Source: SHZI01 sp963698405
GTDB lineage: Bacteria > Pseudomonadota > Gammaproteobacteria > Steroidobacterales > GCA-2729495
Reading direction: 5' to 3'
NCBI GenBank assembly: GCA_963698405.1
Contig: CAVOQT010000020.1
Location: 1-27,908 of the forward strand
DNA length: 27,908 bases
Shown: piece after piece, positions 1 to 6,568 of the stretch
How the letters are laid out: every line of letters starts with the position of its first letter
Numbering within the stretch: the stretch's first letter is position 1
Translations under genes and position numbers: made by a program
The notes under the pieces: model-generated
Told to the model about the DNA's origin: nothing
The model's database searches: none
What the model saw: only the letters and a program-made list of their open reading frames with translations

Positions 1-70
1 CTCATTCGTACTTCTCGCCAAGGCTCGCTGAGTTTTGTTGAATAGCGCGGCGACCCTACGCTGTCTGCGG

Positions 71-126
71 CGACGTTATCGCTAGTCCCTTAGTGGAACC
101 GTCCGTGAAGATTGGGGTGAGCCACT
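71..126 (+). repeat. 56-bp direct repeat, copy 1 (left of the OLD gene)
   Basis: This copy begins CGACGTTATCGCTAGTCCC and ends GGTGAGCCACT. It matches 2154-2209 at about 51 of 56 positions in the same orientation. It lies just beyond the 3' end of the OLD nuclease gene, so the two copies bracket that gene. I do not recognise the family. It could be the end of an insertion element, a recombination site or a dispersed repeat. Confidence 0.8.
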
Positions 127-142
127 CATTCCACCAGCCAGC

Positions 143-1849
143 TCAGAGGGTAGATGAAATATTGGAAGTTAATCGTTCTGTCAGGGCGTAAACGAGTGCG
201 TCAAAAGCATTCCTTCGATTGGGATGAAGCGCGTTGGACGGTGTGGCCTCCACAAGCTCCGAAACTTCGGCCTTAACCTTGCCTTCTAACGCAGCATTCC
301 ATGCCTTGCCATGATGCTTAAACGCTCGGGCAACTCGGTCTGACCACTTGCCCTTACCCTTGAAGGCAGAACACTCGGTAAGGACACCGAATTTCTTGTG
401 CAACATCGGCGAATAATGACTGACGTCGTAAAGGTCTTCCAATTCGGACTCTTGCATGCCGGGGCAGGTCGCTAATGTGATATCTGCCCAGGTCGCCAAG
501 CCGTCCGCGATAGCCAGAGAAGCTGCGTCTCGCCCGCACTTGTCGTCATCAAGAAACGAGTAGGCAGTGCAAAGCGTATCCCGAACCTGGCCAAGTTTGT
601 AACTTAGGTTCGAGCCACCCTGTAGGGTATCTACGCCTAAGGTTCCTTCGGTGATCGCGGACCGCAGCAATGGCGACTCGGCGGCCAGCAAGCTGCGGAT
701 TGCGCGCCTGTCGGATTCCCCTTCCACAAGCAGGATCAGGTCTGCGTGCTGAAGGTTATCTGCGGCCCGAACGCCTAGAATATTTCGAACCTCCTTTATA
801 TCCCGGGCTGGTCTCGCCCGGTTGTGATGGACGATAATATTGGCTTTAAGGTTGGTACGAGATACAAAAAGCGGACAATGTGTTGTCATTATTACTTGGT
901 GTCGTTGGGCAATTTCTGCAATTACACCTCTCAACTGGTGAATTGCGCTCGGATGCAAGTGAGACTCCGGTTCCTCCAGTGCAAGTATGAGATTTCGTCC
1001 TAAGCCACTGGTCAGAGATGCATGACGCATCAATGACAGGGCGGACAGACTCTGGACGCCATCTCCCTTACGGGATAGCTCGGTTGGAGTGCCGTCATCA
1101 ACAACAATTGAGCAGGAGCGCCGCAAGGCCCTCGATCGAGCCTCCTCTGGTACTGAGACGCGAACGTCTTTAACGTTCGGTAGGAATTCGTTTAGCGTCT
1201 GCTTAATACTCACAGATATTCGGTCTAATACCGGCCGCTGGAGCCGGGCAATTGACTCTAGTGCCTCTCGAAAAGCAGGGTCTCCCTCGATCGTCGCCAA
1301 TTCTCTTTCCAGTAGACGCTCAACTACTCTGTGGGCTGAGGATGCAGTCCTCACAGCAGGGATGTAGCTAAGATTGATACGACGCGAAATAAATTGCGCG
1401 ATAGATTCGGCCTTGTTAGATAGAGCGATCGCGCCTGGCCCCTTCTTTGTGACTTTGAAGCCCGGTGGTTTCTTTCCCACCGTGAGCTTTATTGGTAGCT
1501 CGCCGTTTAACTTGCTGCCGACTTCGGCGAAAAACTCATTTACTTCCTCCTCGGTAAGACGGAATTGGAGGTCAAAAGAGGACTCGCCATTGGGATGTGC
1601 GGTCTGGAGCGAAATGGGAAAATCGGACTCCCAGTTGTAAAGTTCGTCCAGTGGAATGGCAACTCGACCGCGAAGAATTCGCGCGCCACTAATGCGCCTT
1701 AGAACGTCGAGGGCAGTAACGAGGGCGCGAAGTATGTTCGACTTACCCTCGTTATTTGGCCCAATGAGAATTGTCGACTGGCCGATGGGGAGTCGATTCG
1801 CCGTTGTTATAGATCGGTAGTTTGTAACGGAAAACGCAACGAGCTTCAT
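143..1849 (-). CDS. OLD-family ATP-dependent endonuclease (AAA ATPase plus TOPRIM)
   Basis: The 568-residue product has an N-terminal SMC/ABC-like ATPase: Walker A GPNNEGKS at residues 30-37, an ABC-signature-like SRKGDGVQSL at 259-268, Walker B LILALEEPESHLHP at 287-300 and a switch histidine in TTHCP at 322-326. A C-terminal TOPRIM domain follows, with the metal-binding glutamate in LLVEGESD (373-380) and the acidic LDDDK (433-437). This is the order seen in OLD nucleases, named after the phage P2 Old protein, which use ATPase-controlled DNA cleavage and often act against phages. No UvrD-like helicase (GajB) lies next to it, so it fits a stand-alone class 1 OLD rather than a Gabija pair. 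It is cargo of the tRNA-Arg element and is bracketed by 56-bp direct repeats. The ATG at 1849 has only a weak GGAG upstream. Family assignment is strong; an anti-phage role is inferred. Confidence 0.9.
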   Translation of the reverse strand: MKLVAFSVTNYRSITTANRLPIGQSTILIGPNNEGKSNILRALVTALDVLRRISGARILRGRVAIPLDELYNWESDFPISLQTAHPNGESSFDLQFRLTEEEVNEFFAEVGSKLNGELPIKLTVGKKPPGFKVTKKGPGAIALSNKAESIAQFISRRINLSYIPAVRTASSAHRVVERLLERELATIEGDPAFREALESIARLQRPVLDRISVSIKQTLNEFLPNVKDVRVSVPEEARSRALRRSCSIVVDDGTPTELSRKGDGVQSLSALSLMRHASLTSGLGRNLILALEEPESHLHPSAIHQLRGVIAEIAQRHQVIMTTHCPLFVSRTNLKANIIVHHNRARPARDIKEVRNILGVRAADNLQHADLILLVEGESDRRAIRSLLAAESPLLRSAITEGTLGVDTLQGGSNLSYKLGQVRDTLCTAYSFLDDDKCGRDAASLAIADGLATWADITLATCPGMQESELEDLYDVSHYSPMLHKKFGVLTECSAFKGKGKWSDRVARAFKHHGKAWNAALEGKVKAEVSELVEATPSNALHPNRRNAFDALVYALTERLTSNISSTL

Positions 1850-1872
1850 CTCTAGGTGGCTCCAGATGAGTC

Positions 1873-1899
1873 AGCCCCCGGACGAGTAACAAGGGGGCT
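1873..1899. other. Inverted repeat upstream of the OLD gene
   Basis: AGCCCCC at 1873-1879 is matched by GGGGGCT at 1893-1899 with a 13-nt loop. It begins 24 bases upstream of the OLD start codon, where an operator or leader hairpin could act. The rest of the 450-bp gap between the OLD and lipoprotein genes holds a perfect 12-bp hairpin (2077-2107), the second 56-bp repeat (2154-2209) and no convincing gene. Confidence 0.4.
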
Positions 1900-2076
1900 T
1901 ACGGATACCCCGCTGATTCTAGGCGCTTTGCAGCAGGTTCTGAACCCTGACCGTTGGCCGGGCCTGATTGGTCGCTGGCTGCTCTCGTCTCACGGGTTCC
2001 AGCCGCGTGATGCGGGCGACGCTGCAGCATCGATCGTTGGCAGCCACGCGAAGTGACTACGGGCGATCAACGGAAC

Positions 2077-2107
2077 GAAACAGGGCACCGTTCAAGTGCC
2101 CTGTTTC
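2077..2107. terminator. Perfect 12-bp hairpin, probable bidirectional terminator
   Basis: GAAACAGGGCAC (2077-2088) pairs perfectly with GTGCCCTGTTTC (2096-2107) around a 7-nt loop. The T-rich arm resembles a factor-independent terminator, although no long T tract follows on either strand. It lies about 190 bp downstream of the lipoprotein gene's 3' end on the minus strand, so it may end that transcript. Confidence 0.5.
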
Positions 2108-2153
2108 ATGACTGATTGGCGCGCCAAATCGGGTGAATCTGGACACTGGGAGG

Positions 2154-2209
2154 CGACGTTATCACTAGTCCCTTAATGGAACCGTCCGATAAGATTTGGG
2201 TGAGCCACT
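2154..2209 (+). repeat. 56-bp direct repeat, copy 2 (right of the OLD gene)
   Basis: This copy differs from 71-126 at about five of 56 positions and also ends GGTGAGCCACT. The unit from the start of copy 1 to the start of copy 2 is about 2.08 kb and contains the OLD gene, its upstream inverted repeat and the 12-bp hairpin. Copies in the same orientation would permit excision or duplication of the unit by recombination. Confidence 0.8.
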
Positions 2210-2299
2210 AGCTGCAGATCCTCCAATGACTGATCACCTAGCGTCACCCATGGGAAAATAAGCGCATGAATACGCTGGGTAAGATAAGTCCGTCATGGC

Positions 2300-2950
2300 C
2301 TAACGAAAGTTTCTTATCAACTTGTACGTGATGCTGCTGTTGTCGGCTTCTATCACTTCGATCGATGCACCTTTGTAGCCGATGATGCGTGATGAGGAAA
2401 GGTCGTATTCAACATCGTTGTTGAACGCGGGCCGTGCCGTGTTGTTGCTAAACTCCCTATATCCGACGTTTATCTTGTTCCCAACTCTTCCGCTATATAT
2501 CAACGTTTGCTGGAAGCTGTTACCGCGCTCAGAGAGTTGGGTTGTTCTTTCAAAATCACCCTCATAGCATGCGCTACCGCCAAAGACAGTCACCACACAT
2601 AGTTGTGCACCGTCCTTCTTTTCGAGGGCCAGAGCCTGTACAGGATCCGATAGCGCTCCTTCGATGACACCGTCAGCGGAATAGAAGTCTCGCTTATTAT
2701 CAAAACCAATTTGCGGATAAGCTTTCATAGGTATATCGAAAGCGATGCCATCTATTAGCTTGTGAACCACCAAAACACGCTCTTCAGTAATTGTCCCTTT
2801 CTGGACAAGGTGGTCACCTACATATGCCGTTATCAATTCTCCAAGTTTTGGGAAATCGATCTCTTGGACAAAAGTGTCTGCTCCGTTGTACTGAACGGTT
2901 GTACATCCAGACGCAACTAAAGCTAAAAGTATTGCTAATGGATATCTCAT
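2300..2950 (-). CDS. Predicted lipoprotein of unknown function
   Basis: The 216-residue product starts MRYPLAILLALVASGC, a short lipoprotein signal with the lipobox cysteine at residue 16, so the mature protein should be membrane-anchored in the periplasm. I do not recognise the remainder. It is a mixed-charge soluble domain with two closely spaced cysteines near the middle (CVVTVFGGSAC) and many aromatic residues, and no transmembrane segment after the signal. The start is supported by GAGGGAG about seven bases upstream of the ATG. It faces away from the replication/integration module and lies between that module and the OLD gene, so it is probably element cargo. Its base composition is AT-richer than the host genes to the right. 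A role in surface exclusion or phage exclusion is possible but nothing in the sequence shows it. Confidence 0.75.
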   Translation of the reverse strand: MRYPLAILLALVASGCTTVQYNGADTFVQEIDFPKLGELITAYVGDHLVQKGTITEERVLVVHKLIDGIAFDIPMKAYPQIGFDNKRDFYSADGVIEGALSDPVQALALEKKDGAQLCVVTVFGGSACYEGDFERTTQLSERGNSFQQTLIYSGRVGNKINVGYREFSNNTARPAFNNDVEYDLSSSRIIGYKGASIEVIEADNSSITYKLIRNFR

Positions 2951-3125
2951 CGATGCTCCCTCACTAAATGTGACTACACGGGATGGTTGCGTGCAGAGCG
3001 TACGTGCCGAAATTCATCAAGCCTGTTCCTGGGCGCAGTTCAGGTAGCTGGGCAGCTGATAGCTCCATGGTGCTGCAACATGGCAGGTAGGGTCAATAAT
3101 TAAGCAAAACAAGGGCGTAATGCGT

Positions 3126-3152
3126 TCAAAGGGTTGTCTAAGTCCCCTTTGA
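3126..3152. promoter_or_regulatory. Inverted repeat in the divergent region before the replication module
   Basis: TCAAAGGG (3126-3133) and CCCTTTGA (3145-3152) form a perfect 8-bp stem around an 11-nt loop. It lies 39 bp before the first gene of the replication module, in the 240-bp gap divergent from the lipoprotein gene. It could be an operator or the hairpin of a replication origin nicked by the Rep_trans protein; the sequence does not decide. An AAGTCCCC motif overlapping this repeat recurs at 3571-3578 ahead of rep. Confidence 0.4.
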
Positions 3153-3190
3153 TGCTCTAACCTATCTAGGATCGGTTGGGGGCCACCTGT

Positions 3191-3571
3191 ATGCGAATAC
3201 CCAAGAAGACCAGAGACCAGAAGTTAGCCAAGCTGACGCCCGAGCAAGAAGCGGAGCTACAGGCGATCTCACGCCGCGCAATAGCCGACTTCGAGGGCCA
3301 GCTTGATGACCTGGAGCGGGCCATCGGCATGCTGCATATGGGCTTTCACTTCGGCTGGCGGGTCTTGGTCCTTATCCATAGCAAGCGGACCATCCGCAAA
3401 TATGAGGGCATCCTGGACATAGTGGTTCGGGACTTCTTCCCGGAAGAAGGGCCCAGCTCATACCGCTCGTACGGGCTCAAGATTGCCATGGGCCTCGATA
3501 ACTTCTGGAAAGCCGTCAGCGGTGAAACCAAGATCGAGGGCCGCAAGGAGATAAGCAAAGAGGGGGCTTGA
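3191..3571 (+). CDS. Small protein of unknown function upstream of rep
   Basis: The 126-residue product starts MRIPKKTRDQKLAKL, a lysine/arginine-rich segment followed by a glutamate-rich helix that is likely amphipathic or coiled (residues 17-50), then a mixed region ending in a charged tail. There is no signal peptide or membrane segment. I prefer the ATG at 3191, with GGTTGGGGG placed about eight bases upstream, over an in-frame TTG at 3176. The gene ends 32 bp before rep on the same strand, so the two are probably co-transcribed. Its basic N-terminus and position suggest a DNA-binding accessory or regulator of replication. That is inference from context only; I do not recognise the family. 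Confidence 0.7.
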   Translation: MRIPKKTRDQKLAKLTPEQEAELQAISRRAIADFEGQLDDLERAIGMLHMGFHFGWRVLVLIHSKRTIRKYEGILDIVVRDFFPEEGPSSYRSYGLKIAMGLDNFWKAVSGETKIEGRKEISKEGA

Positions 3572-3603
3572 AGTCCCCGTGATCGCCTGATAACTTAGGG
3601 GAT

Positions 3604-4923
3604 ATGAAGTCTCCTGAGGAAAAACTGGTATCTGCGAACGAGCAGGGCTCCGGCGGCAGCGCTGGGCGGGCCGGCGAAGCCGGTACGGCAGGCGCAGCCG
3701 CGGGTGCGACACCTAGTAACACAGCACCCGCAAACTCCAACAAGTCATCAGAAACCCAGATTCTCCGCTCTGGTATCGATACCTTAATTCTGTCCTACCG
3801 AGGTGAGTTGAAGCCTGAGCTGGAGGTTTGCCTTTCCGAACTGAAGCGGCTGGCTCAGCACCAGGACGAGAAGGAGAGGGCATATGCTCAGATCAGTCTC
3901 GCTGGTCAGCTTTTTACGGTAAAGGCGCAAGGCTTCGGGATATTCCCCTATGTACTGGCGAACCACTGGTATCGCCTCTCTCTCGGTCGCGTTCAAAAGT
4001 CGTCTGTGCCAGCGGTATACGCCCAGGTGTACAGCGAGGTCTTGACCTATGAGGGCTGTCAAACAGCGTTAAAGACATTGTCACTGGTTATAGATGAGCT
4101 GGCGCTCGTGGAACCTGAGACCGTAAGCCGGGTAGATGTTTGTGCGGATTTCACGACAGCTTTCGACTTGAGCACCTTCGATACCCGATCGTGGGTTAGC
4201 CGGGCGAAGCTCAAATCTCAGCATGAGGTTGGCGGTGAGTTCTCCGGCTGGGCGTTCGGAATGGGTGGAGATGTCGCGGCTCGTTTGTATAACAAGTCGT
4301 TGGAACTGGTGAGTAGCGGTAAGGCCCATCTTTTGGAGCTGTATCGGGCCTGTGGTTGGGATGAGGTGTCCCGCATCTGGCGTCTTGAATTTGAGGTCAA
4401 GCGGAATGCTTTGGGAAGTCTTGGTATTCGGCAGTTTGCTGATCTGGAAAGCAATCTGCCTGAGTTGTGGTCCTACCTGACAGCAAATTGGTTGCGCCTT
4501 ACCCTACCGAGTCTCTCTGATGAGCGGTCATCTCGTTGGCCGTTGCACGTTTTGTGGGTTGACTTGCAGGGGGTGGATTGGGGGCGCGATCCCCTGAAGG
4601 GGTTAAAGCGGGTATCAACAGCGACGCTGCCTCATGGTGACGCTTGCTACCGAAGCTACATCAGTGCACTAACCGGTTTCATGGCGTTGCACGGTATTGA
4701 CGATCCATCGAAGGCGGCTTCCCTGCTGGCTGATCAGTCTCAATATTGGCTGAGCGCCAGTGAGGAGCGCTTTGGCATGTCTTCTGAGACCTATCTGGAT
4801 CGCAGAGTTGCTAGTAAGCGTCGTCGCTATAACACGGCCCTTAACGTGCGTCCGGATGGGGATTTCGACCCCGTCGTAAATGCGCTGGCAGCTCGCTACC
4901 GGAAGGGGCGGGATGGTGAGTGA
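3604..4923 (+). CDS. Replication initiation factor (Rep_trans/RstA-like)
   Basis: The 439-residue protein has an Ala/Gly-rich, probably disordered N-terminus (about residues 14-48), then the pattern of Rep_trans initiators used by rolling-circle plasmids and filamentous-phage-like elements. The pieces are a GIDTLILS strand (57-64), the acidic SRVDVCADF (175-183), ARLYNKSLEL (226-235), whose tyrosine is a candidate DNA-nicking residue, and WRLEFEVKR (259-267). Family members nick the double-strand origin and prime rolling-circle synthesis. The ATG at 3604 follows AGGGGAT closely. Its stop overlaps the start of the excisionase-like gene, and both it and the upstream small gene fit one operon with the integrase. 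A replication initiator beside an integrase suggests that the element replicates after excision. Which tyrosine is catalytic is not certain. Confidence 0.85.
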   Translation: MKSPEEKLVSANEQGSGGSAGRAGEAGTAGAAAGATPSNTAPANSNKSSETQILRSGIDTLILSYRGELKPELEVCLSELKRLAQHQDEKERAYAQISLAGQLFTVKAQGFGIFPYVLANHWYRLSLGRVQKSSVPAVYAQVYSEVLTYEGCQTALKTLSLVIDELALVEPETVSRVDVCADFTTAFDLSTFDTRSWVSRAKLKSQHEVGGEFSGWAFGMGGDVAARLYNKSLELVSSGKAHLLELYRACGWDEVSRIWRLEFEVKRNALGSLGIRQFADLESNLPELWSYLTANWLRLTLPSLSDERSSRWPLHVLWVDLQGVDWGRDPLKGLKRVSTATLPHGDACYRSYISALTGFMALHGIDDPSKAASLLADQSQYWLSASEERFGMSSETYLDRRVASKRRRYNTALNVRPDGDFDPVVNALAARYRKGRDGE

Positions 4924-5266
4924 TGGCGTGCTTGGGTCGGAGTCTATTGGTGTCACTCAGCGCTGCCTCAGTGCCTCAGAAGCGGCTATATATCTGGGGA
5001 TTGGGGTCACCTTGTTACGCCGTTTGGAGCTGCCTGTGGTGCGTCTGGGGCGGCGGGTTGTCTATGACCGGGTTGACCTCGACCACTGGCTTGAGAATCA
5101 TAAGTCCCGAGGGCGGGCCATAAAGGAGAATTTATGGCCCGAGAACGAGGACTCTATAAACGAAAGGACTCACCTTACTGGTGGGTCGATGTGGTCCTCC
5201 CCGATGGACGCCGAGTATGCAAAAGCACTCGGTTACGGGGAGTCGCAGAAGCCGAAGAGTATCTAG
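4913..5266 (+). CDS. Excisionase-like MerR-type helix-turn-helix protein
   Basis: The 117-residue product contains a compact winged-helix region at residues 19-62 (LSASEAAIYLGIG, then VVRLGRRVVYDRVDLDHWL). This is the HTH_17/excisionase pattern with the usual Arg-rich wing and DLDHWL end. Such proteins bend attachment-site DNA to direct excision and often regulate the element's own genes. I chose the ATG at 4913, which overlaps the rep stop and has GGAAGGGG upstream; the open frame continues to 4880 but that part lies within rep. The frame runs 133 bp into the integrase gene in a different frame, so the last 44 or so residues are encoded on top of the integrase N-terminus. The domain assignment is firm and the excision role is inferred from position. 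Confidence 0.8.
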   Translation: MVSDGVLGSESIGVTQRCLSASEAAIYLGIGVTLLRRLELPVVRLGRRVVYDRVDLDHWLENHKSRGRAIKENLWPENEDSINERTHLTGGSMWSSPMDAEYAKALGYGESQKPKSI

Positions 5267-6177
5267 TTCGCCTCAAAGCAGACGCCTACGCCGTCGTCCG
5301 AAAAGCGGAAGGTCCTGCGCATACCTGGCAACAAGCTGTCGTTCGCTACGTCAAAGAGAGTTTTGACAAGCGCACGCTCCATGATGATCAGGTGCACTTG
5401 CGCAAGCTGTCGCCGTATCTGGACGGCAAGCGCCTCGATCAAGTCCGTATGGAGTTGCTCTGGGCGTTTGTGCATGACCGCAGAGACCGGGACAAGGTGA
5501 CGAATGCCACCATTAACCGGGCGCTGGAAGTCGTGCGGCGGATCTGCAACCTCGCTTATCAGGAGTGGGACTGGCTGGTTAAAGCCCCGCGTATACGCAT
5601 GCTGCGGGAGCCCAAGCGCCGGGTTCGCTTTCTGACACACGAGGAGGCCGATCGTCTGGGAGAGGCGTTGCCGGAGCATCTGCGCCCTGTGGTGCGGTTC
5701 GCTTTGGCGACCGGGTGCCGGATGTCCGAAATCCTGCACCTGGAATGGTCACGGGTCGATCTGGATCGGCGCGTGGCTTGGCTAGATCCCGGCACCACGA
5801 AGAACGGGGAGGGGCGTGGCATTCCACTCAATGCTGATGCCGTGCTCAGTCTCCGTATGGTGCAGGGGATTCACTCGCAATGGTGCTTTACGTACCAGGG
5901 TGAGCGAATGCAGGCCGTGGGTTCGGCGTGGGAGCGGTCGCTGCGGCGGGCGGGTATCGAGAACTTCAGGTTCCACGATCTCCGCCATACGTGGGCGAGC
6001 TGGCACGTGATGAACGGAACCAGTCTGCAGGAGCTCTTGGAGTTGGGTGGCTGGAAGTCATTTGAGATGGTGTTGAGGTATGCGCACCTCGCGCCGGAAC
6101 ATCTGGCCGATGCTGCCAAGCGGATCGAAAGGGCATGGAAGGTGGTAGGGCAAAACCCTACGATTTCCCTACGCTAG
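5134..6177 (+). CDS. int: Tyrosine recombinase / site-specific integrase
   Basis: The 347-residue protein has an N-terminal arm-binding-like region (YKRKDSPYWWVDV), a SAM-like core-binding region (about 62-150) and a C-terminal catalytic domain. Catalytic positions are visible: Arg196 in ATGCRMSEI, Lys223 in TTKNGEG, His281 and Arg284 in HDLRHTW, Trp307 in LGGWKSF (the His/Trp position) and the nucleophile Tyr316 in LRYAHL. The ATG at 5134 has AAGGAG six bases upstream. The gene ends about 40 bp from the 3' end of tRNA-Arg(ACG), the usual arrangement when an integrase inserts its element into a tRNA 3' end. It would catalyse integration and, with the HTH protein, excision. It is intact in length and motifs, so the element may still be mobile. 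Confidence 0.95.
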   Translation: MARERGLYKRKDSPYWWVDVVLPDGRRVCKSTRLRGVAEAEEYLVRLKADAYAVVRKAEGPAHTWQQAVVRYVKESFDKRTLHDDQVHLRKLSPYLDGKRLDQVRMELLWAFVHDRRDRDKVTNATINRALEVVRRICNLAYQEWDWLVKAPRIRMLREPKRRVRFLTHEEADRLGEALPEHLRPVVRFALATGCRMSEILHLEWSRVDLDRRVAWLDPGTTKNGEGRGIPLNADAVLSLRMVQGIHSQWCFTYQGERMQAVGSAWERSLRRAGIENFRFHDLRHTWASWHVMNGTSLQELLELGGWKSFEMVLRYAHLAPEHLADAAKRIERAWKVVGQNPTISLR

Positions 6178-6217
6178 ACCAAAAAGGCATTTACCTTCGC
6201 GTAAGTCTTTGAAGTCA

Positions 6218-6294
6218 TGGCGCGCCCGGAGAGATTCGAACTCCCGACCTTCTGGTTCGTAGCCAGACGCTCTATCCAACTGAGCTACGGGCGC
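6218..6294 (-). tRNA. tRNA-Arg (anticodon ACG)
   Basis: On the minus strand the 77 bases form a full cloverleaf. The acceptor stem is GCGCCCG paired with CGGGCGC, the D arm contains AGCTCAGTTGGATAGAGC, the anticodon loop is CTACGAA (anticodon ACG) between TCTGG and CCAGA, the T loop is TTCGAAT, and CCA is encoded. Its 3' end faces the integrase gene, so it is the probable attachment site of the left-hand element. The gene itself is intact, as expected when an element restores the tRNA 3' end on integration. Confidence 0.96.
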
Positions 6295-6360
6295 GTATTT
6301 CGTGGTGCCGGGCTTGAGGCCCTTTGGAAACCGGGCATGGAAGTACCCGGCAGGCGGGGG

Positions 6361-6366
6361 ATTATA
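6361..6366 (-). promoter_or_regulatory. Candidate -10 box of the tRNA-Arg promoter
   Basis: The minus strand reads TATAAT here, a consensus -10 box about 67 bases upstream of the mature tRNA 5' end. The -35 position is weak and falls inside the direct repeat at 6375-6402. The gap 6295-6568 otherwise holds the tRNA leader, this promoter, one direct repeat and no gene. Confidence 0.5.
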
Positions 6367-6374
6367 GGCAATCT

Positions 6375-6402
6375 GGTCACGATGGGAAGTGTTTCGGGCG
6401 GG
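6375..6402 (+). repeat. 28-bp direct repeat, copy 1 (left of the VPLPA-CTERM gene)
   Basis: The core GGTCACGATGGGAAG is identical to that at 7335, and the 28-bp window matches at 25 of 28 positions. A short stretch to its left (GGC, AAT) is also similar. Together the two copies bracket the VPLPA-CTERM gene and its terminator, about 0.96 kb from start to start. Confidence 0.75.
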
Positions 6403-6554
6403 GTGACGGAGTGGCACTGGTCGGCGACCTGGAGTTATCCACAAGTTCTGCATGCGGCCTCACCCGTTTGGGTGATTGTGGTCGCCTTTGAGCGGGTATA
6501 CCTTTAGGCCGCCTAGGCCCTGATCACTCATAGCAAGAACATCAATTTCGATCC

Positions 6555-6564
6555 GGGGGGGGGG
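6555..6564 (+). repeat. Ten-G homopolymer at the ribosome-binding site
   Basis: Ten consecutive G residues end four bases before the ATG of the VPLPA-CTERM gene, exactly where the Shine-Dalgarno sequence should be. Slippage in such tracts commonly alters expression in surface-protein genes. Sequencing error in tract length is also possible. Confidence 0.7.
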
Positions 6565-6568
6565 ATTT

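Noticed and set aside
1856..2056. 66-codon plus-strand frame between the OLD gene and the hairpin
   Set aside because: It has no ribosome-binding site or recognisable domain and begins in the OLD upstream region. It may be a decayed remnant but is not supportable as a gene.
2117..2125. TGGCGCGCC matching the tRNA-Arg 3' end, as a possible second attachment site
   Set aside because: Only nine bases match and they contain the palindrome GGCGCGCC, so chance is likely. The true second site is probably outside the window.
143..2950. Gabija or another multi-gene OLD defence system
   Set aside because: No UvrD-like helicase or reverse transcriptase gene is adjacent; the only neighbour is a lipoprotein on the far side of the repeat.
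6169..6453. Minus-strand 94-codon frame containing PVAQLDRASGYEPEGREFESL
   Set aside because: This is the familiar false translation across a tRNA gene; the DNA is tRNA-Arg.
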